A stretch of DNA of 64,000 bases from Vulcanisaeta moutnovskia 768-28 (lineage in GTDB: Archaea; Thermoproteota; Thermoprotei; Thermoproteales; Thermocladiaceae), in assembly GCF_000190315.1 (NCBI RefSeq), contig NC_015151.1, forward strand, positions 2,086,509 through 2,150,508, read 5' to 3'. Both the position numbers and the translations under genes were made by a program. This document shows positions 9,168 through 18,228 of this stretch, piece by piece. The number at the start of each line of letters is the position of its first letter. Positions within the stretch are counted from its first letter, which is position 1. The notes under the pieces are model-generated. The model did no database searches, was not told where the DNA came from, and saw only the letters and a list, made by a program, of their open reading frames with translations.

Positions 9168-9683
9168 TTAGTCAGGTAATACCTTATCAATTGGCAGTAA
9201 CCTATCTTTCCAATCAGATACTAATTCCAATACGAGCATGGTTTCCGTCTGCGCAATATCGGGATAAGTCGGTAGATAATTAATTAGGAAGTAACTGAGT
9301 TGTCTGAGATCCTTGGCCCAAACCTTAAGCAATATATCATAATGACCAGTTATTACATAGGCCTCCTCAATCCATGGAAGTTTAGGATCCTCATCACTAT
9401 CCTTCAGGATTTTCTCAACAAGGAGCACCTGAGCAGACTTATTACCACTTGGTGCACTTCTCCTTACGCTAATTAGCACATAGGCTAATAATGAGAAACC
9501 AACCTTTAATGGATCCACTACAGCCCTATACGAGGTTATTATCTTATCGCCTTCAAGTCTCGCTAATCTAGTGGCTATTGTGGTTCTTGGCCTATTTAGA
9601 ATCTCGGCTAATTTACTTAATTGCAATCTACCATCTTTCTGAATCTCCTTAAGTATTTCCTTATCCAGTTTATCTATTATCAT
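9168..9683 (-). CDS. Lrp/AsnC-family transcriptional regulator
   Basis: 171 residues. The N-terminal helix-turn-helix (about 5-50: LDKEILKEIQKDGRLQLSKLA, RPRTTIATRLARLE) is followed by an AsnC/RAM ligand domain (about 65-160, with TGHYDILLKVWA). Proteins of this family bind DNA as dimers or octamers and sense amino acids. A TATA-like element 26 bp upstream on the minus strand supports the start at 9683. The effector is unknown; the amino acid permeases in the window are possible targets. Confidence 0.9.
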   Translation of the reverse strand: MIIDKLDKEILKEIQKDGRLQLSKLAEILNRPRTTIATRLARLEGDKIITSYRAVVDPLKVGFSLLAYVLISVRRSAPSGNKSAQVLLVEKILKDSDEDPKLPWIEEAYVITGHYDILLKVWAKDLRQLSYFLINYLPTYPDIAQTETMLVLELVSDWKDRLLPIDKVLPD

Positions 9684-9775
9684 TGTTAATAGGCTTCAGA
9701 AACAGACTGTTTTAATCTTTCTATCATGAGGAAAATAATTGATTTTAAATATTTGATTAAATGAGGTCTAATACA

Positions 9776-10102
9776 TTATGCAGGTGACCAGGTAATCTTA
9801 TACTTAGCCTTCCAATCCTCAAACTCCTTCTTCTCAGCATCACTCAATGCCTTACTGAACCTATACCAATTAGCCTTGCCCTTTGCTGAGTCAGGAGCCT
9901 CGCTTGTCTTCCATATGCAGTTCACTGGGCATACTGGTACGCAGCTGAAATCGTCCTTACACATATCCCATATTAGCCTTGCCTTACCATTTTCATCAAG
10001 CTCCAACGCCTGGTATGGACAAACGCTAACACAGGCACCGCAGCCGATGCATATGTCTTGATCAACAACGACCTTCTGGAATGGTCCTGTCTTCTCTGCC
10101 AT
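9776..10102 (-). CDS. Ferredoxin with two 4Fe-4S motifs
   Basis: 108 residues. Cluster 1 ligands are CIGCGACVSVCP (about 17-28). The second group is CKDDFSCVPVCPVNCIWK, in which the usual CxxCxxC is changed to C-x5-C-x3-C-x3-C, as seen in archaeal ferredoxins such as the zinc/dicluster type. A C-terminal extension of about 35 charged residues follows. It is a soluble electron carrier, likely for 2-oxoacid or aldehyde ferredoxin oxidoreductases (family knowledge). It is monocistronic with its own TATA box. Confidence 0.88.
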   Translation of the reverse strand: MAEKTGPFQKVVVDQDICIGCGACVSVCPYQALELDENGKARLIWDMCKDDFSCVPVCPVNCIWKTSEAPDSAKGKANWYRFSKALSDAEKKEFEDWKAKYKITWSPA

Positions 10103-10203
10103 ACGGAATTAAGCCCTTAATTGGGGTCTTAATAACTATTACTATTGATACTGCATGTACGTGATTTCGGCCATAGAGTATCAATTAATAAATAGGGTAA
10201 GTA

Positions 10204-10917
10204 CTACAGGTTAAAAAGCCTAGAGAAATTATTACTCACAGTATTCCATAGATCATCGATGCCCATGCCCTTTATCTCAGCCACAATACTGGCCGCATCC
10301 TTAACCATGGGAGGTTCAAGCGTGATACCCCTATACTCATAAGGTCCATCGCTCTCTAGCAATATCGTATCAAGTGGCGCCTCTCTAGCCACGGCCTTGG
10401 ACTTCTCCTGAATCTTAATTGCAGCATTAATCGATATATAATACCCATAGTCCCTCAGCTCTTGGATAAGATTAAGAGGTCCCGTGTACCAATGAAACAA
10501 AGCCCTATCCACATCAGCCCTCCTAATCATTTCAAGGGCATCATTCCAAGCATCAGGTGCGTGAATATTAAGTGGCAGATCATAATCCTTAGCCCAATTA
10601 ATGAAGACTTGGAAAAACTCAACCTGCCTATTGAAGGTTTGAGGAGCAAATCTTTTATCGAGACCAACTTCACCAATGCACCTAGTCTCAGACAACAACT
10701 TCTCAAGCTGTCTCAATTCATCAAATCCAACCTTATCCACATTCCAAGGGTGGATGCCAATACATGGCACAATGTTCTCATAGGTATTCGACAATTCAAT
10801 GGTCCTCTTTGAAGATGGATAATCATCAGAGACAGCCGCAATTATTATCTCTCTAACGAACTTTGCGATCCTGCTATCCAGGAACTCGTGCAAATGAGTA
10901 TGCGCATCATAAAGCAT
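10204..10917 (-). CDS. TatD-family metal-dependent hydrolase
   Basis: 237 residues. It has the amidohydrolase TIM-barrel pattern of TatD: DAHTHLHE at the N-terminus (HxH metal site), CIGEVGLDK, LNIHAPDAW, LFHWYTG and LESDGPY near the C-terminus. TatD proteins are 3'-5' exonucleases/DNases; archaeal members are uncharacterised hydrolases. The start fits a TATA-like box 26 bp upstream. It lies 34 bp downstream of the S17 gene on the same strand but has its own promoter. Confidence 0.88.
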   Translation of the reverse strand: MLYDAHTHLHEFLDSRIAKFVREIIIAAVSDDYPSSKRTIELSNTYENIVPCIGIHPWNVDKVGFDELRQLEKLLSETRCIGEVGLDKRFAPQTFNRQVEFFQVFINWAKDYDLPLNIHAPDAWNDALEMIRRADVDRALFHWYTGPLNLIQELRDYGYYISINAAIKIQEKSKAVAREAPLDTILLESDGPYEYRGITLEPPMVKDAASIVAEIKGMGIDDLWNTVSNNFSRLFNL

Positions 10918-10951
10918 TGAATTACATTGAAGTTAAGGGATTATTAAAGGA

Positions 10952-11404
10952 TTATTGTGACTGCTCAAGCCTGAGCACTTGGGACTTAGCCTCAGTCACA
11001 TCTTCGCTCTTACCAATGATAACATGCCTTATGGTCTTAGCCAATGGCCTAGTCTCACCAATGTAGACAATATCACCAGGCCTAACCTCAATACACGAAG
11101 GAACCTTAACATGAATTTTCTTTCTCCTCTTCTCATACCTCTTATACTTAGGATCATAATGCAACCACTCATGAATAACAGTGGCAGTTCTGCCATGAAC
11201 GCTCTCAACAGTAACGGTAAACACATGCCCCCTAACACTCAGGTAGCCATGCCATGGGCACTCAGGGTCATTACAAACCTTCTTAGGCGGTAAGAGCCAG
11301 GGAATACCAACATGCCTAACCCTAATAAACTCACCATTAGGCAGCTGAACCTTCTCACCAGGCCTAGGCCTCTCAGGCAGCTCCTTAACAATGACCTCAA
11401 CCAT
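10952..11404 (-). CDS. rps17: 30S ribosomal protein uS17
   Basis: 150 residues. It contains the archaeal S17 zinc-like motif CNDPECPWHG, the OB-fold core GRTATVIHEWLHYDPKYKRYEKRRKKIHVKVPSC and a C-terminal RPLAKTIRHVI block. It binds 16S rRNA early in small-subunit assembly. The frame is open upstream to 11587, but I start at ATG 11404: a TTTAAA element lies 26 bp upstream (about 11427-11433), and the extra region is an RNA-like GC-rich block on the other strand. The gene stands apart from the usual S10/spc cluster. Confidence 0.92.
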   Translation of the reverse strand: MVEVIVKELPERPRPGEKVQLPNGEFIRVRHVGIPWLLPPKKVCNDPECPWHGYLSVRGHVFTVTVESVHGRTATVIHEWLHYDPKYKRYEKRRKKIHVKVPSCIEVRPGDIVYIGETRPLAKTIRHVIIGKSEDVTEAKSQVLRLEQSQ

Positions 11405-11460
11405 CAAGCCACGTACAAATAACCCCTTTAAAACAATTTCTTTTGAAGGAACCCAAAGAC

Positions 11461-11466
11461 TTATAA
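11461..11466 (+). promoter_or_regulatory. TATA box of the structured RNA candidate
   Basis: TTATAA lies about 26 bp upstream of the GC-rich block that begins at 11489 on the plus strand. This is the standard archaeal spacing between TATA centre and transcription start. Confidence 0.45.
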
Positions 11467-11488
11467 GCATGGTTATTGACTTATTAAT

Positions 11489-11572
11489 GCCGCGATAGTC
11501 CCAGAGAGGACCGTGGCGGTCCCCAATGAATGCGGACGGACGAGCCGCGGGGATTACGTACATCCTCCTTTT
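11489..11572 (+). ncRNA. Candidate structured small RNA, family unknown
   Basis: A GC-rich island of about 70 nt stands in AT-rich intergenic DNA, the classic mark of a stable RNA in a thermophile. It can fold: CCGCG (11490-11494) with CGCGG (11546-11550), GTCC (11498-11501) with GGAC (11538-11541), and an internal hairpin GGACC-GTGGC-GGTCC (11508-11522). A TATA box sits at the right distance upstream and a pyrimidine/T-rich tract (11563-11572) follows. ACA at 11560-11562 near the 3' end would suit an atypical H/ACA guide, but no family match is certain. Boundaries are approximate. Confidence 0.5.
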
Positions 11573-11668
11573 CCTAATAATCAACAATGATTACTACAAT
11601 ATTGCATTGCCTTAGTTATTATCTTCAACGATGAATTTCGGAATAATGTTTATTAAGGGCTTTTTCGT

Positions 11669-12610
11669 TTGCCATTTGTATGGCAGGTGTTGGTATTTGC
11701 AGGAAGTGATGGTAAGAATAATATTTTCTCTAGTGTACTTGATTTTGTGAATGGTTTTTACCCGACACCTCTTGTGAGGTTTGATCGTTTTGGCGATGTT
11801 TGGGTTAAACTTGAGTTCTTTAATCCACTGAGTAGGAGTATTAAGGATAGGACTGTTCAGTTCTTACTTCGTAGATATTTAAATGACGAATTGCGTGGTC
11901 GCCTTGTGTTTGAGGCTTCCTCTGGTAATGTTGCGATTGCCCTGGCCGCATTGGCGAATATTTATGAGTATAGGTATAGGGCTTATACTACGAGGTATTT
12001 GCCGGAGACTACGGAAATTCTTCTCAGGGTTTTGGGCGCCGAGGTTGTTAAAGTTGATAGGGAGACAATTAATGAGGAGTTTTGGCACTGGGTTGGTGAG
12101 GAGGCTGCTAGGAATGGAGCGATTAACCTTAATCAATTTGAGAATGTTAATAATCCCGAGGGCCATTACCACGTTACTGGTGAGGAAATCGCCCGGCAGT
12201 TCAGGAGTATTGGTAAGACACCTAAGGTCTTAGTTGCTGGTATTGGCACTGGCGGGCACATAACCGGCATTGCCAGGAGACTTAAGGATGAGTTTGGTGA
12301 TGTCTACATTGTCGGTGTTGAGCCTGCGGCGGGTAGCGCAATACCTGGTATCAAGAGGCTTGAGTCTGGCACTAGGTGGGTTCGTGAGATTATTAATGAG
12401 GTTGTTGATGTCAGTCTTGAGGATGCTGTAAAGGGCGTTATTACTGTGGCCAGAAACACTGGCCTACTAGTCGGCCTTAGTAGTGGTGCTGTCTTTCAAG
12501 CCTTTCTCAGGGTTAGGGAGGGGCTTGGTGATGTGACTTACTTATTGATTTTTCCTGATGATATTTATAAATACGTGGATATCATTAGTCGTTTCATGAA
12601 TTCCACGTAA
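11669..12610 (+). CDS. PLP-dependent cysteine synthase-like enzyme
   Basis: About 313 residues of fold type II PLP enzyme. The Schiff-base Lys is in SRSIKDRTVQF, the substrate loop is SSGNVAIALA, and the phosphate clamp is GIGTGGHITG. A C-terminal LVGLSSGAVF completes the cysteine synthase pattern. It would form cysteine (or a related amino acid) from O-acetyl- or O-phosphoserine and sulfide; the donor cannot be fixed by eye. Start is uncertain: TTG 11669 gives the longest frame, while GTG 11687 lies closer to the transcript start predicted from TTATTAAG (11650-11657). Probably monocistronic. Confidence 0.82.
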   Translation: MPFVWQVLVFAGSDGKNNIFSSVLDFVNGFYPTPLVRFDRFGDVWVKLEFFNPLSRSIKDRTVQFLLRRYLNDELRGRLVFEASSGNVAIALAALANIYEYRYRAYTTRYLPETTEILLRVLGAEVVKVDRETINEEFWHWVGEEAARNGAINLNQFENVNNPEGHYHVTGEEIARQFRSIGKTPKVLVAGIGTGGHITGIARRLKDEFGDVYIVGVEPAAGSAIPGIKRLESGTRWVREIINEVVDVSLEDAVKGVITVARNTGLLVGLSSGAVFQAFLRVREGLGDVTYLLIFPDDIYKYVDIISRFMNST

Positions 12611-12685
12611 GTTTGGTAAAAGTTTTAATGTACTGTTTAAATAAAAACCTGATAGGACTTTTTAACCTGTACACGTATACGTGAT

Positions 12686-12919
12686 ATGATGACTGGCAGA
12701 TACAAAGTATTCATAAACAGGAGGATGGGTAGGATTCTAGTTAGTGGTAAGTCTGAGGATTTATCGCTCATTGAGGAGGGCTGGAGGATCATATACGAGG
12801 ACAATGACTGGAAGAATGCCTTCGAATACGCCAGGAATTATGCGGATAGGCATGATTATGTACTCGAGTGGTACCTTGAAGAGGAGAAGGAGGTTTTGAA
12901 GAATGCGTTAGTCAATTAA
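12686..12919 (+). CDS. Small conserved-looking hypothetical protein
   Basis: 77 residues, acidic and Trp/Tyr-containing, predicted beta strands then helices (KVFINRRMGRILVSG, then NDWKNAFEYARNYA). Start is ATG 12686 or 12689 with a TTTTTAAC element about 26 bp upstream. It ends 4 bp before the convergent aminotransferase. No family recognised. Coding is supported by normal composition and a promoter at leaderless distance. Confidence 0.6.
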   Translation: MMTGRYKVFINRRMGRILVSGKSEDLSLIEEGWRIIYEDNDWKNAFEYARNYADRHDYVLEWYLEEEKEVLKNALVN

Positions 12920-12923
12920 AGAG

Positions 12924-14315
12924 TCACTTAACGCGTTCCCTATCAACCTTCTTAATAACATCAATTATTATATTCACAGCCTTATCGGCGAGTTCCATAG
13001 GTATGTTTAGCGGTGGTGCAATTCTAATCGTTGACTTACCTGCACTTATTACAGCAACGCCTCTCTTGAAGGATTCATAGAGCACCTGCTCAATCTCCTT
13101 GGTAGCATATTCCTTGGTTCTCTTATTCTTGACTAATTCAACACCAATCATTAGGCCGAGACCGCGTACATCACCAATCAACTCCACGTGATCCATCTCC
13201 TCTATAAACCTCTTCTTAATGTAATCACCAACCCTCTGTGCATTCACCATAAGGTCCTCATCACTTATTACGTTAATAACCTCAATACCAGCCGCCAAAG
13301 CCACTGGATTACCACCAAAGGTATTTGCGTGGGATCCCCTCGGTAGATCCATCACGCTTGCCCTACCAACGATGGCACCGAGTGGTAGACCGGCGGCTAT
13401 TGCCTTGGCCATGGTTATTATGTCCGGTTCAACACCCCAATGTTCAATTGCAAACCACTTACCAGTCCTACCAAACCCAGCCTGCACTTCATCATCGACG
13501 AGGAGTATGCCGTACTTATCAGCGATCTTCCTCAAACCTGGGAAGAAGTTCCTTGGCGGAACAACATAACCACCCTCACCCTGTATAGGCTCAAAGAATA
13601 TCGCCGAAGTCTCACTTGGATCAATCATCTTACTAAATATCCAATCCTCAAGGTAACCAAGAACAGCCTCACCACATTCCTCATCAGTTAAATTCTGGCC
13701 GAAGGGACATCTGTATGGGTATGGGTATGGTATATGGATTACGTTGGATAACATTGGGTTAAAGCCATACCTCTGTATTGGTTTACTTGCGGTCAATGCC
13801 ATCGAGCCATAAGTCCTCCCATGGAAGGCGCCCAGGAAGGCTATTATGTATGGTCTCTGATTCCTGAAGTGTCCACGCACTACTTTCATCGCGCCCTCTA
13901 TTGACTCGGTGCCCGAGTTTGTGTAGAATACACGCTTATCGCCGCTTATTGGTACTATACCCCTAAGCATTGATGCATGCCTAATAATTAATTCGTAGTA
14001 GAAGTCGGTCATGCTATAGTGAGTAAATAACTCGGCCTGCCGCTTTATTGCCTCCACAATCCGTGGGTGGCTATGTCCAACATTCATAACAGCAATACCA
14101 GCGTTGAAGTCAATGTATAGGTTGCCATCAGCATCCTCAACAACAGGTCCATAACCCCGCCGAATAACCAGTGGATACCACCGTCCAAAGGACTGCATTA
14201 TCGATGACTCATCCATCTTTATTACTTCTTGGGCCTTAGGGCCTGGTGGTTCAACAACTATTTTAGGAACGCTATTTGGGTCTATTGACCAGTACCATTT
14301 AGGTGGCATCGGCAT
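12924..14315 (-). CDS. Class III aminotransferase (4-aminobutyrate/ornithine-type)
   Basis: 463 residues. Motifs: YIDFNAGIAVMNVGHSHP near the N-terminus, TNSGTESIEGAMK (cofactor phosphate), AFHGRTYGSMALTASK, DDEVQAGFGRTGKWFA (the Asp that pairs with the PLP pyridine) and TMAKAIAAGLPLGAI with the catalytic Lys. These fit 4-aminobutyrate aminotransferase and related omega-transaminases using 2-oxoglutarate. A GABA or ornithine/lysine-related substrate is equally possible. The start MPMPPKWY has a TATA-like TTTATTAA about 26 bp upstream. Confidence 0.88.
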   Translation of the reverse strand: MPMPPKWYWSIDPNSVPKIVVEPPGPKAQEVIKMDESSIMQSFGRWYPLVIRRGYGPVVEDADGNLYIDFNAGIAVMNVGHSHPRIVEAIKRQAELFTHYSMTDFYYELIIRHASMLRGIVPISGDKRVFYTNSGTESIEGAMKVVRGHFRNQRPYIIAFLGAFHGRTYGSMALTASKPIQRYGFNPMLSNVIHIPYPYPYRCPFGQNLTDEECGEAVLGYLEDWIFSKMIDPSETSAIFFEPIQGEGGYVVPPRNFFPGLRKIADKYGILLVDDEVQAGFGRTGKWFAIEHWGVEPDIITMAKAIAAGLPLGAIVGRASVMDLPRGSHANTFGGNPVALAAGIEVINVISDEDLMVNAQRVGDYIKKRFIEEMDHVELIGDVRGLGLMIGVELVKNKRTKEYATKEIEQVLYESFKRGVAVISAGKSTIRIAPPLNIPMELADKAVNIIIDVIKKVDRERVK

Positions 14316-14404
14316 TACCAGGATTTATCTAATTAATAAATTCTTCTTTATAGGTCTTCAGCGTTAGTAATTAAATAAATAAGTTATATTTATAGTAATA
14401 AGGC

Positions 14405-15337
14405 TTATTTAGTCATCAATAATTTAAGGCCGGCCAATGTTGGCGTAACTATGGCTCTACCATCATTTAAATACCTAACCTTAATTAAATTCATGCTTGA
14501 TAATTTAATTAATTCCTTAATTACGTTATTTTTAATAGTGCCTGTTGATTGTGACACCATATCGATTAATGAGGCCATTGTTGTAAAGCCAAGCTCATTA
14601 ACAGTTCTTAAAATCTCCAGGTCAACATCACTTAAAGTCTCCTTATTAAGTTCGAAATTATTATTCACAACACTCAATCCAAGTTTCGTTATCAATACCT
14701 CAGAACTCACTCCACTACTCACTCTAATTAACTTACCAAAGGCTTCCTGTGGTATTGACGATGAGGTTACTATTAATTCATCAAATATCCCTAGATCATG
14801 AGGAATGTGATTAGTCACTACATATATATTGCCAAGGCCCCTCACTTCCTGTAGTGAGTCCTTTATTTCATCTACAAAATCTGTTGTGAGTATGATTGAG
14901 CCCTTGGTATTACTAGCCGTGATATACGCAAGTATGGCAGCAGTTACCAGGGATTTTATTGGTTCAATAAGCGGGATACTTATGCAGCCCTTATTCATTG
15001 GTCCCCAAATATTTAACATGCTCATTAACTTCATGAAGTAGTAAAGCCTTATAGCGTTATAATCTAGGTATGTCTCAAGGACATAGTTTATTGCATCATA
15101 GAGCCTTGATGAACTAGTGAGTGAATCAAGTAATAACCTTAGATCATCATCCCTTAAATCGAGTATTTTACCCCATAATAATGCAATTCTCGTACTTATA
15201 CCTGGGCTTAATTCAATATTTATCCCAGTATTGCCACCATTATCTAGACATATCATGGATATTAACCAGTCATTATTTGGCAATACGTTATGAATTATGT
15301 AATCAAGTCCTAGCGATCCATGTATTAGTATCAGCAT
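14405..15337 (-). CDS. Degenerate HerA/FtsK-like ATPase with C-terminal winged helix
   Basis: 310 residues. The N-terminus LILIHGSLGLDYI looks like a P-loop strand that has lost GKS/T. The middle (about 115-220) resembles the C-terminal half of HerA-type ATPases: IPLIEPIKSLVTAAILAY, then a Walker B-like SIILTTDFVDEI and IYVVTNHIPHDL. The last 80 residues read as a winged helix (DLEILRTVNELGFTTMASLIDMV, then GTIKNNVIKELIKL). It probably cannot hydrolyse ATP and may bind DNA as a regulator. The family relation is inferred from pattern, not proved. It diverges from the flippase gene. Confidence 0.5.
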   Translation of the reverse strand: MLILIHGSLGLDYIIHNVLPNNDWLISMICLDNGGNTGINIELSPGISTRIALLWGKILDLRDDDLRLLLDSLTSSSRLYDAINYVLETYLDYNAIRLYYFMKLMSMLNIWGPMNKGCISIPLIEPIKSLVTAAILAYITASNTKGSIILTTDFVDEIKDSLQEVRGLGNIYVVTNHIPHDLGIFDELIVTSSSIPQEAFGKLIRVSSGVSSEVLITKLGLSVVNNNFELNKETLSDVDLEILRTVNELGFTTMASLIDMVSQSTGTIKNNVIKELIKLSSMNLIKVRYLNDGRAIVTPTLAGLKLLMTK

Positions 15338-15445
15338 TAAGCATTTATTGAACTTTACCGTAGAAAAAATTAATGATTAAAATTAATGTCGTTTATCCAT
15401 GCGAGGAATTTTTAAATTAGTAATTAGTACGTAGATTCAGCGTTA

Positions 15446-16963
15446 ATGGCAAGAGGCACAAGGATGATGGCGGTTTTGGCATCATTATTGGCCCTACTAA
15501 GTAGCTTTACGTATAACATTGCCATTACGAGAAAAATACCAACGGCAGGTCTTGGTTTATTATCACTACTAAATGCAACAATTGCCTTCTCGACCCTACC
15601 AACCGCCCTAATTGGATTTGCTTATCCAAGATTAACGGCTAGGGACAATGGATTAAACATTACAGCAGCCATCAATGTGTCAACGATCTTCTACTTAATA
15701 ACACTGGTTTTAACCATAGCCTACCTAATGGGTGTTTGGACTAAGATGGGGGCCTACGCATTTCTCGTACTTATCATAGCTATTCTCTCAGAAATAACCT
15801 CATACATACAGACAATAACGAATTCCATATTAATGATTAAGAATAGAGGTAGGTTTATTATAACGTCTATTATTCAATCAATTACTAAATTCATTGTTAT
15901 CCCAGTTATATTGTTTCTTGGTTGGACAGTACAGGCTGTCCTCTGGTCATCATTCTTCATAGTATTCATACCATCGCTATACGCGTTCATATGCTCATTG
16001 AGATATCATGTTAATGTTTATAATACCCGTAGATATTTCAGAGAAGTTATTAGTGCATCCTGGGTCCCGCTAATGGGTTATGCTATCAATTCCTTTAGGT
16101 CCCTTGATGCCATGTTCATTGGTATTTTTGGCTATGCACAATTGAGTACTTGGTATGTAATCTTCATACTTAGTAAGCCGTTTGGTTACAGTAATACCCT
16201 TGTTAATGTAACGTATGGTGAACTCCTCGAACGCGGAAGACCAAACATAATATATAGGGACTTCCTTATAATTCTTCTAATAACTACGTATGTCGCGTTA
16301 TCATTAACTTTGTTCCCAGGTGTTTACATAAATCTGGTAAGACCGAGCATCAGAAATGAAATAAGCCTACTAGTACTACCTATTGTTTTATTGGCGATAA
16401 ATAGTGTTTTAGGTAATGTTAATCAGTTCATTAGTAATGTAATGCAAGGTATTGACAAGAGGGATATTGAGAGTAATCATGAGATAAGACCAGGCATTTA
16501 CTTAAGAAGTCTTATTTTGCATACGCACTTGGCGGAGCTTGTCTTCACAATAGTGTATTTATCAACGATGGTGCCATTAATCCTATTATTCAGGGACTTG
16601 GGATTTACATATTATGCCGTGATTGGCGCATTGCTTTCATCATTGCTTGCCAATATTTCTGCATTGGGTTTTAGGTTCATTAGGCTCGGTAGTATTAAGT
16701 CGATATTTAATGGCAGAGTAATGCTCCTGGATTATGCATTACCATCATTATTATCAATAATTGTTCTAATACTTATTGTACATGTGATTAGGTTCACGCT
16801 TTATACAAGTATTATTATTTCACTGGTTCAGGTAGTAATTGCGTCATTAATAACCCTAGTTATTTACTTTGGCATAGCTGTGATAATATCGAGAAATGTG
16901 AGGGATTTGGTTATGATTTTAATTAGAAAAATAATTGGTACTATTACTGCTTCTCAACTCTAA
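15446..16963 (+). CDS. Polysaccharide flippase-like multidrug/oligosaccharide exporter superfamily protein
   Basis: 505 residues with about 12-14 hydrophobic segments and few charged loops. The start (FTYNIAITRKIPTAGLGLLSLLNATIAF) and overall layout match Wzx-like/polysaccharide biosynthesis transporters that flip lipid-linked sugars. Its role may be in surface glycosylation, in keeping with the many secreted sequon-rich proteins in the window. No glycosyltransferases lie beside it. It overlaps the convergent cydA' gene by 20 bp. Confidence 0.72.
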   Translation: MARGTRMMAVLASLLALLSSFTYNIAITRKIPTAGLGLLSLLNATIAFSTLPTALIGFAYPRLTARDNGLNITAAINVSTIFYLITLVLTIAYLMGVWTKMGAYAFLVLIIAILSEITSYIQTITNSILMIKNRGRFIITSIIQSITKFIVIPVILFLGWTVQAVLWSSFFIVFIPSLYAFICSLRYHVNVYNTRRYFREVISASWVPLMGYAINSFRSLDAMFIGIFGYAQLSTWYVIFILSKPFGYSNTLVNVTYGELLERGRPNIIYRDFLIILLITTYVALSLTLFPGVYINLVRPSIRNEISLLVLPIVLLAINSVLGNVNQFISNVMQGIDKRDIESNHEIRPGIYLRSLILHTHLAELVFTIVYLSTMVPLILLFRDLGFTYYAVIGALLSSLLANISALGFRFIRLGSIKSIFNGRVMLLDYALPSLLSIIVLILIVHVIRFTLYTSIIISLVQVVIASLITLVIYFGIAVIISRNVRDLVMILIRKIIGTITASQL

Positions 16964-18224
16964 GTATTTGTGGCGTCCATTTCCAGGACAAGGCAGCGTA
17001 AATTACGTAAAGTAGTAATGCGTTGAATATTGCAAATATCACCAAACTACCATAAAGTAGTCCAGGCTGCACAGATACTAATTGCACTAGGGCATTTAAT
17101 TCAGGCGTTAGTAATGTAGAGACCTTAAGGGTATTAGCCACTTGTAGCGTGAATTGCAAGCCGTAATTACTAACGAGCTTTGGTACTGCGGATAGCGGTG
17201 GGACTATGGCGTAGGGTAGGTGCGCCAAGCCATTCATTACCTCGGCACTAGTCATTAATAGGAGTACTAGGATCAATTTAAGGGCTGATATTGACCTATT
17301 AATGAACCTGAACGACAGCACTATTAGTATTAGTAGTATTATGCCGAGGGCTACGTCCATGTAGAATACACCAGTCAATATCATAGTTGGTTCATAGACT
17401 GAGTAGAGACTTGAGGGAAGGTACGCAGGTGGCTTGCTAAGTATTGACCAGGCAACCGTCGGTGAGTATAGGTAAACCTCATACAGGTATAGCCCAGCGA
17501 ATAACGCATAGACTACACCGAATACTAGGCTTATCCAGTTACTAATTCTGTAACCCATTAGTCTATACTCGCTTTTATCGATTGCATATCTCCAACCAAA
17601 TATTGAGTTTATAAGTATACCCGTCATGGCAATTGCGCCAAAGAGTGTTGCCAGGAACAGTGGTGCATAGGTTGGGTTTAGGAATACTTGAGACCAATTA
17701 ATACCCAGTGTGAAGCCTACCAGGGATGTCTCATCCTTAAACACCTCAACACCAGCTGGATAATTTATGAACGCAAATACGAGCCTAAACATAGCTGGTA
17801 TGACAGTAAGGGCTACCGCCATTCCGTAGCCAATGACTACATGTTTCATTGGATCAATCCTGCCAAAACTCCTGTAGTAAAAACCAATGAATGGTAGGGC
17901 TATGGCAACACCAAAGGCTATCGCAACACCCCATACAGGCCATAGGAGGGCCCCAGCTATATTCGTGAATATCGGTAGTAATCCTGCCAGGAACACGGTT
18001 ATTATCGTGCCGAAGAGCCCACCAATCGCGTAGACTGTAATTAAGTAATTGGCCATGTTATGGGCTAGGTCAACATAGACCTGGTTATTACGCCTATAAC
18101 CAATTAACTCAAGTGTCGGTAGTAACCATCCCAGGCCAAGCACTGTGTAAACAAGCGGCAAGTGTACTGAGAAGGCCCAGGCGATTAGGCCCACGGCAAT
18201 GTCTGTTGCCGAGACCATGGTCAT
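16944..18224 (-). CDS. CydA' subunit of an archaeal cytochrome bd-type oxidase
   Basis: About 426 residues with roughly 9-10 membrane helices. It resembles CydA rather than CydB (AFSVHLPLVYTVLGLGWLLPTLELIGYRRNN at the N-terminus). It follows cydA with 4 nt between the genes. Paired CydA paralogues without CydB define the archaeal CydAA' enzyme, shown for Caldivirga maquilingensis to reduce oxygen using quinol and only b hemes (published work). I use ATG 18224 because GAGGTG overlaps the cydA stop just upstream; a longer frame from 18257 would overlap cydA. Confidence 0.8.
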   Translation of the reverse strand: MTMVSATDIAVGLIAWAFSVHLPLVYTVLGLGWLLPTLELIGYRRNNQVYVDLAHNMANYLITVYAIGGLFGTIITVFLAGLLPIFTNIAGALLWPVWGVAIAFGVAIALPFIGFYYRSFGRIDPMKHVVIGYGMAVALTVIPAMFRLVFAFINYPAGVEVFKDETSLVGFTLGINWSQVFLNPTYAPLFLATLFGAIAMTGILINSIFGWRYAIDKSEYRLMGYRISNWISLVFGVVYALFAGLYLYEVYLYSPTVAWSILSKPPAYLPSSLYSVYEPTMILTGVFYMDVALGIILLILIVLSFRFINRSISALKLILVLLLMTSAEVMNGLAHLPYAIVPPLSAVPKLVSNYGLQFTLQVANTLKVSTLLTPELNALVQLVSVQPGLLYGSLVIFAIFNALLLYVIYAALSWKWTPQILRVEKQ

Positions 18225-18228
18225 CACC

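Noticed and set aside
11405-11587. N-terminal extension of the S17 reading frame
   Set aside because: The frame is open by chance over the GC-rich RNA candidate; a TATA box 26 bp upstream of ATG 11404 and the normal S17 N-terminus favour the short form.
13325-13691. Plus-strand ORFs inside the aminotransferase
   Set aside because: They are in other frames of a gene with clear class III motifs and have no own promoter.
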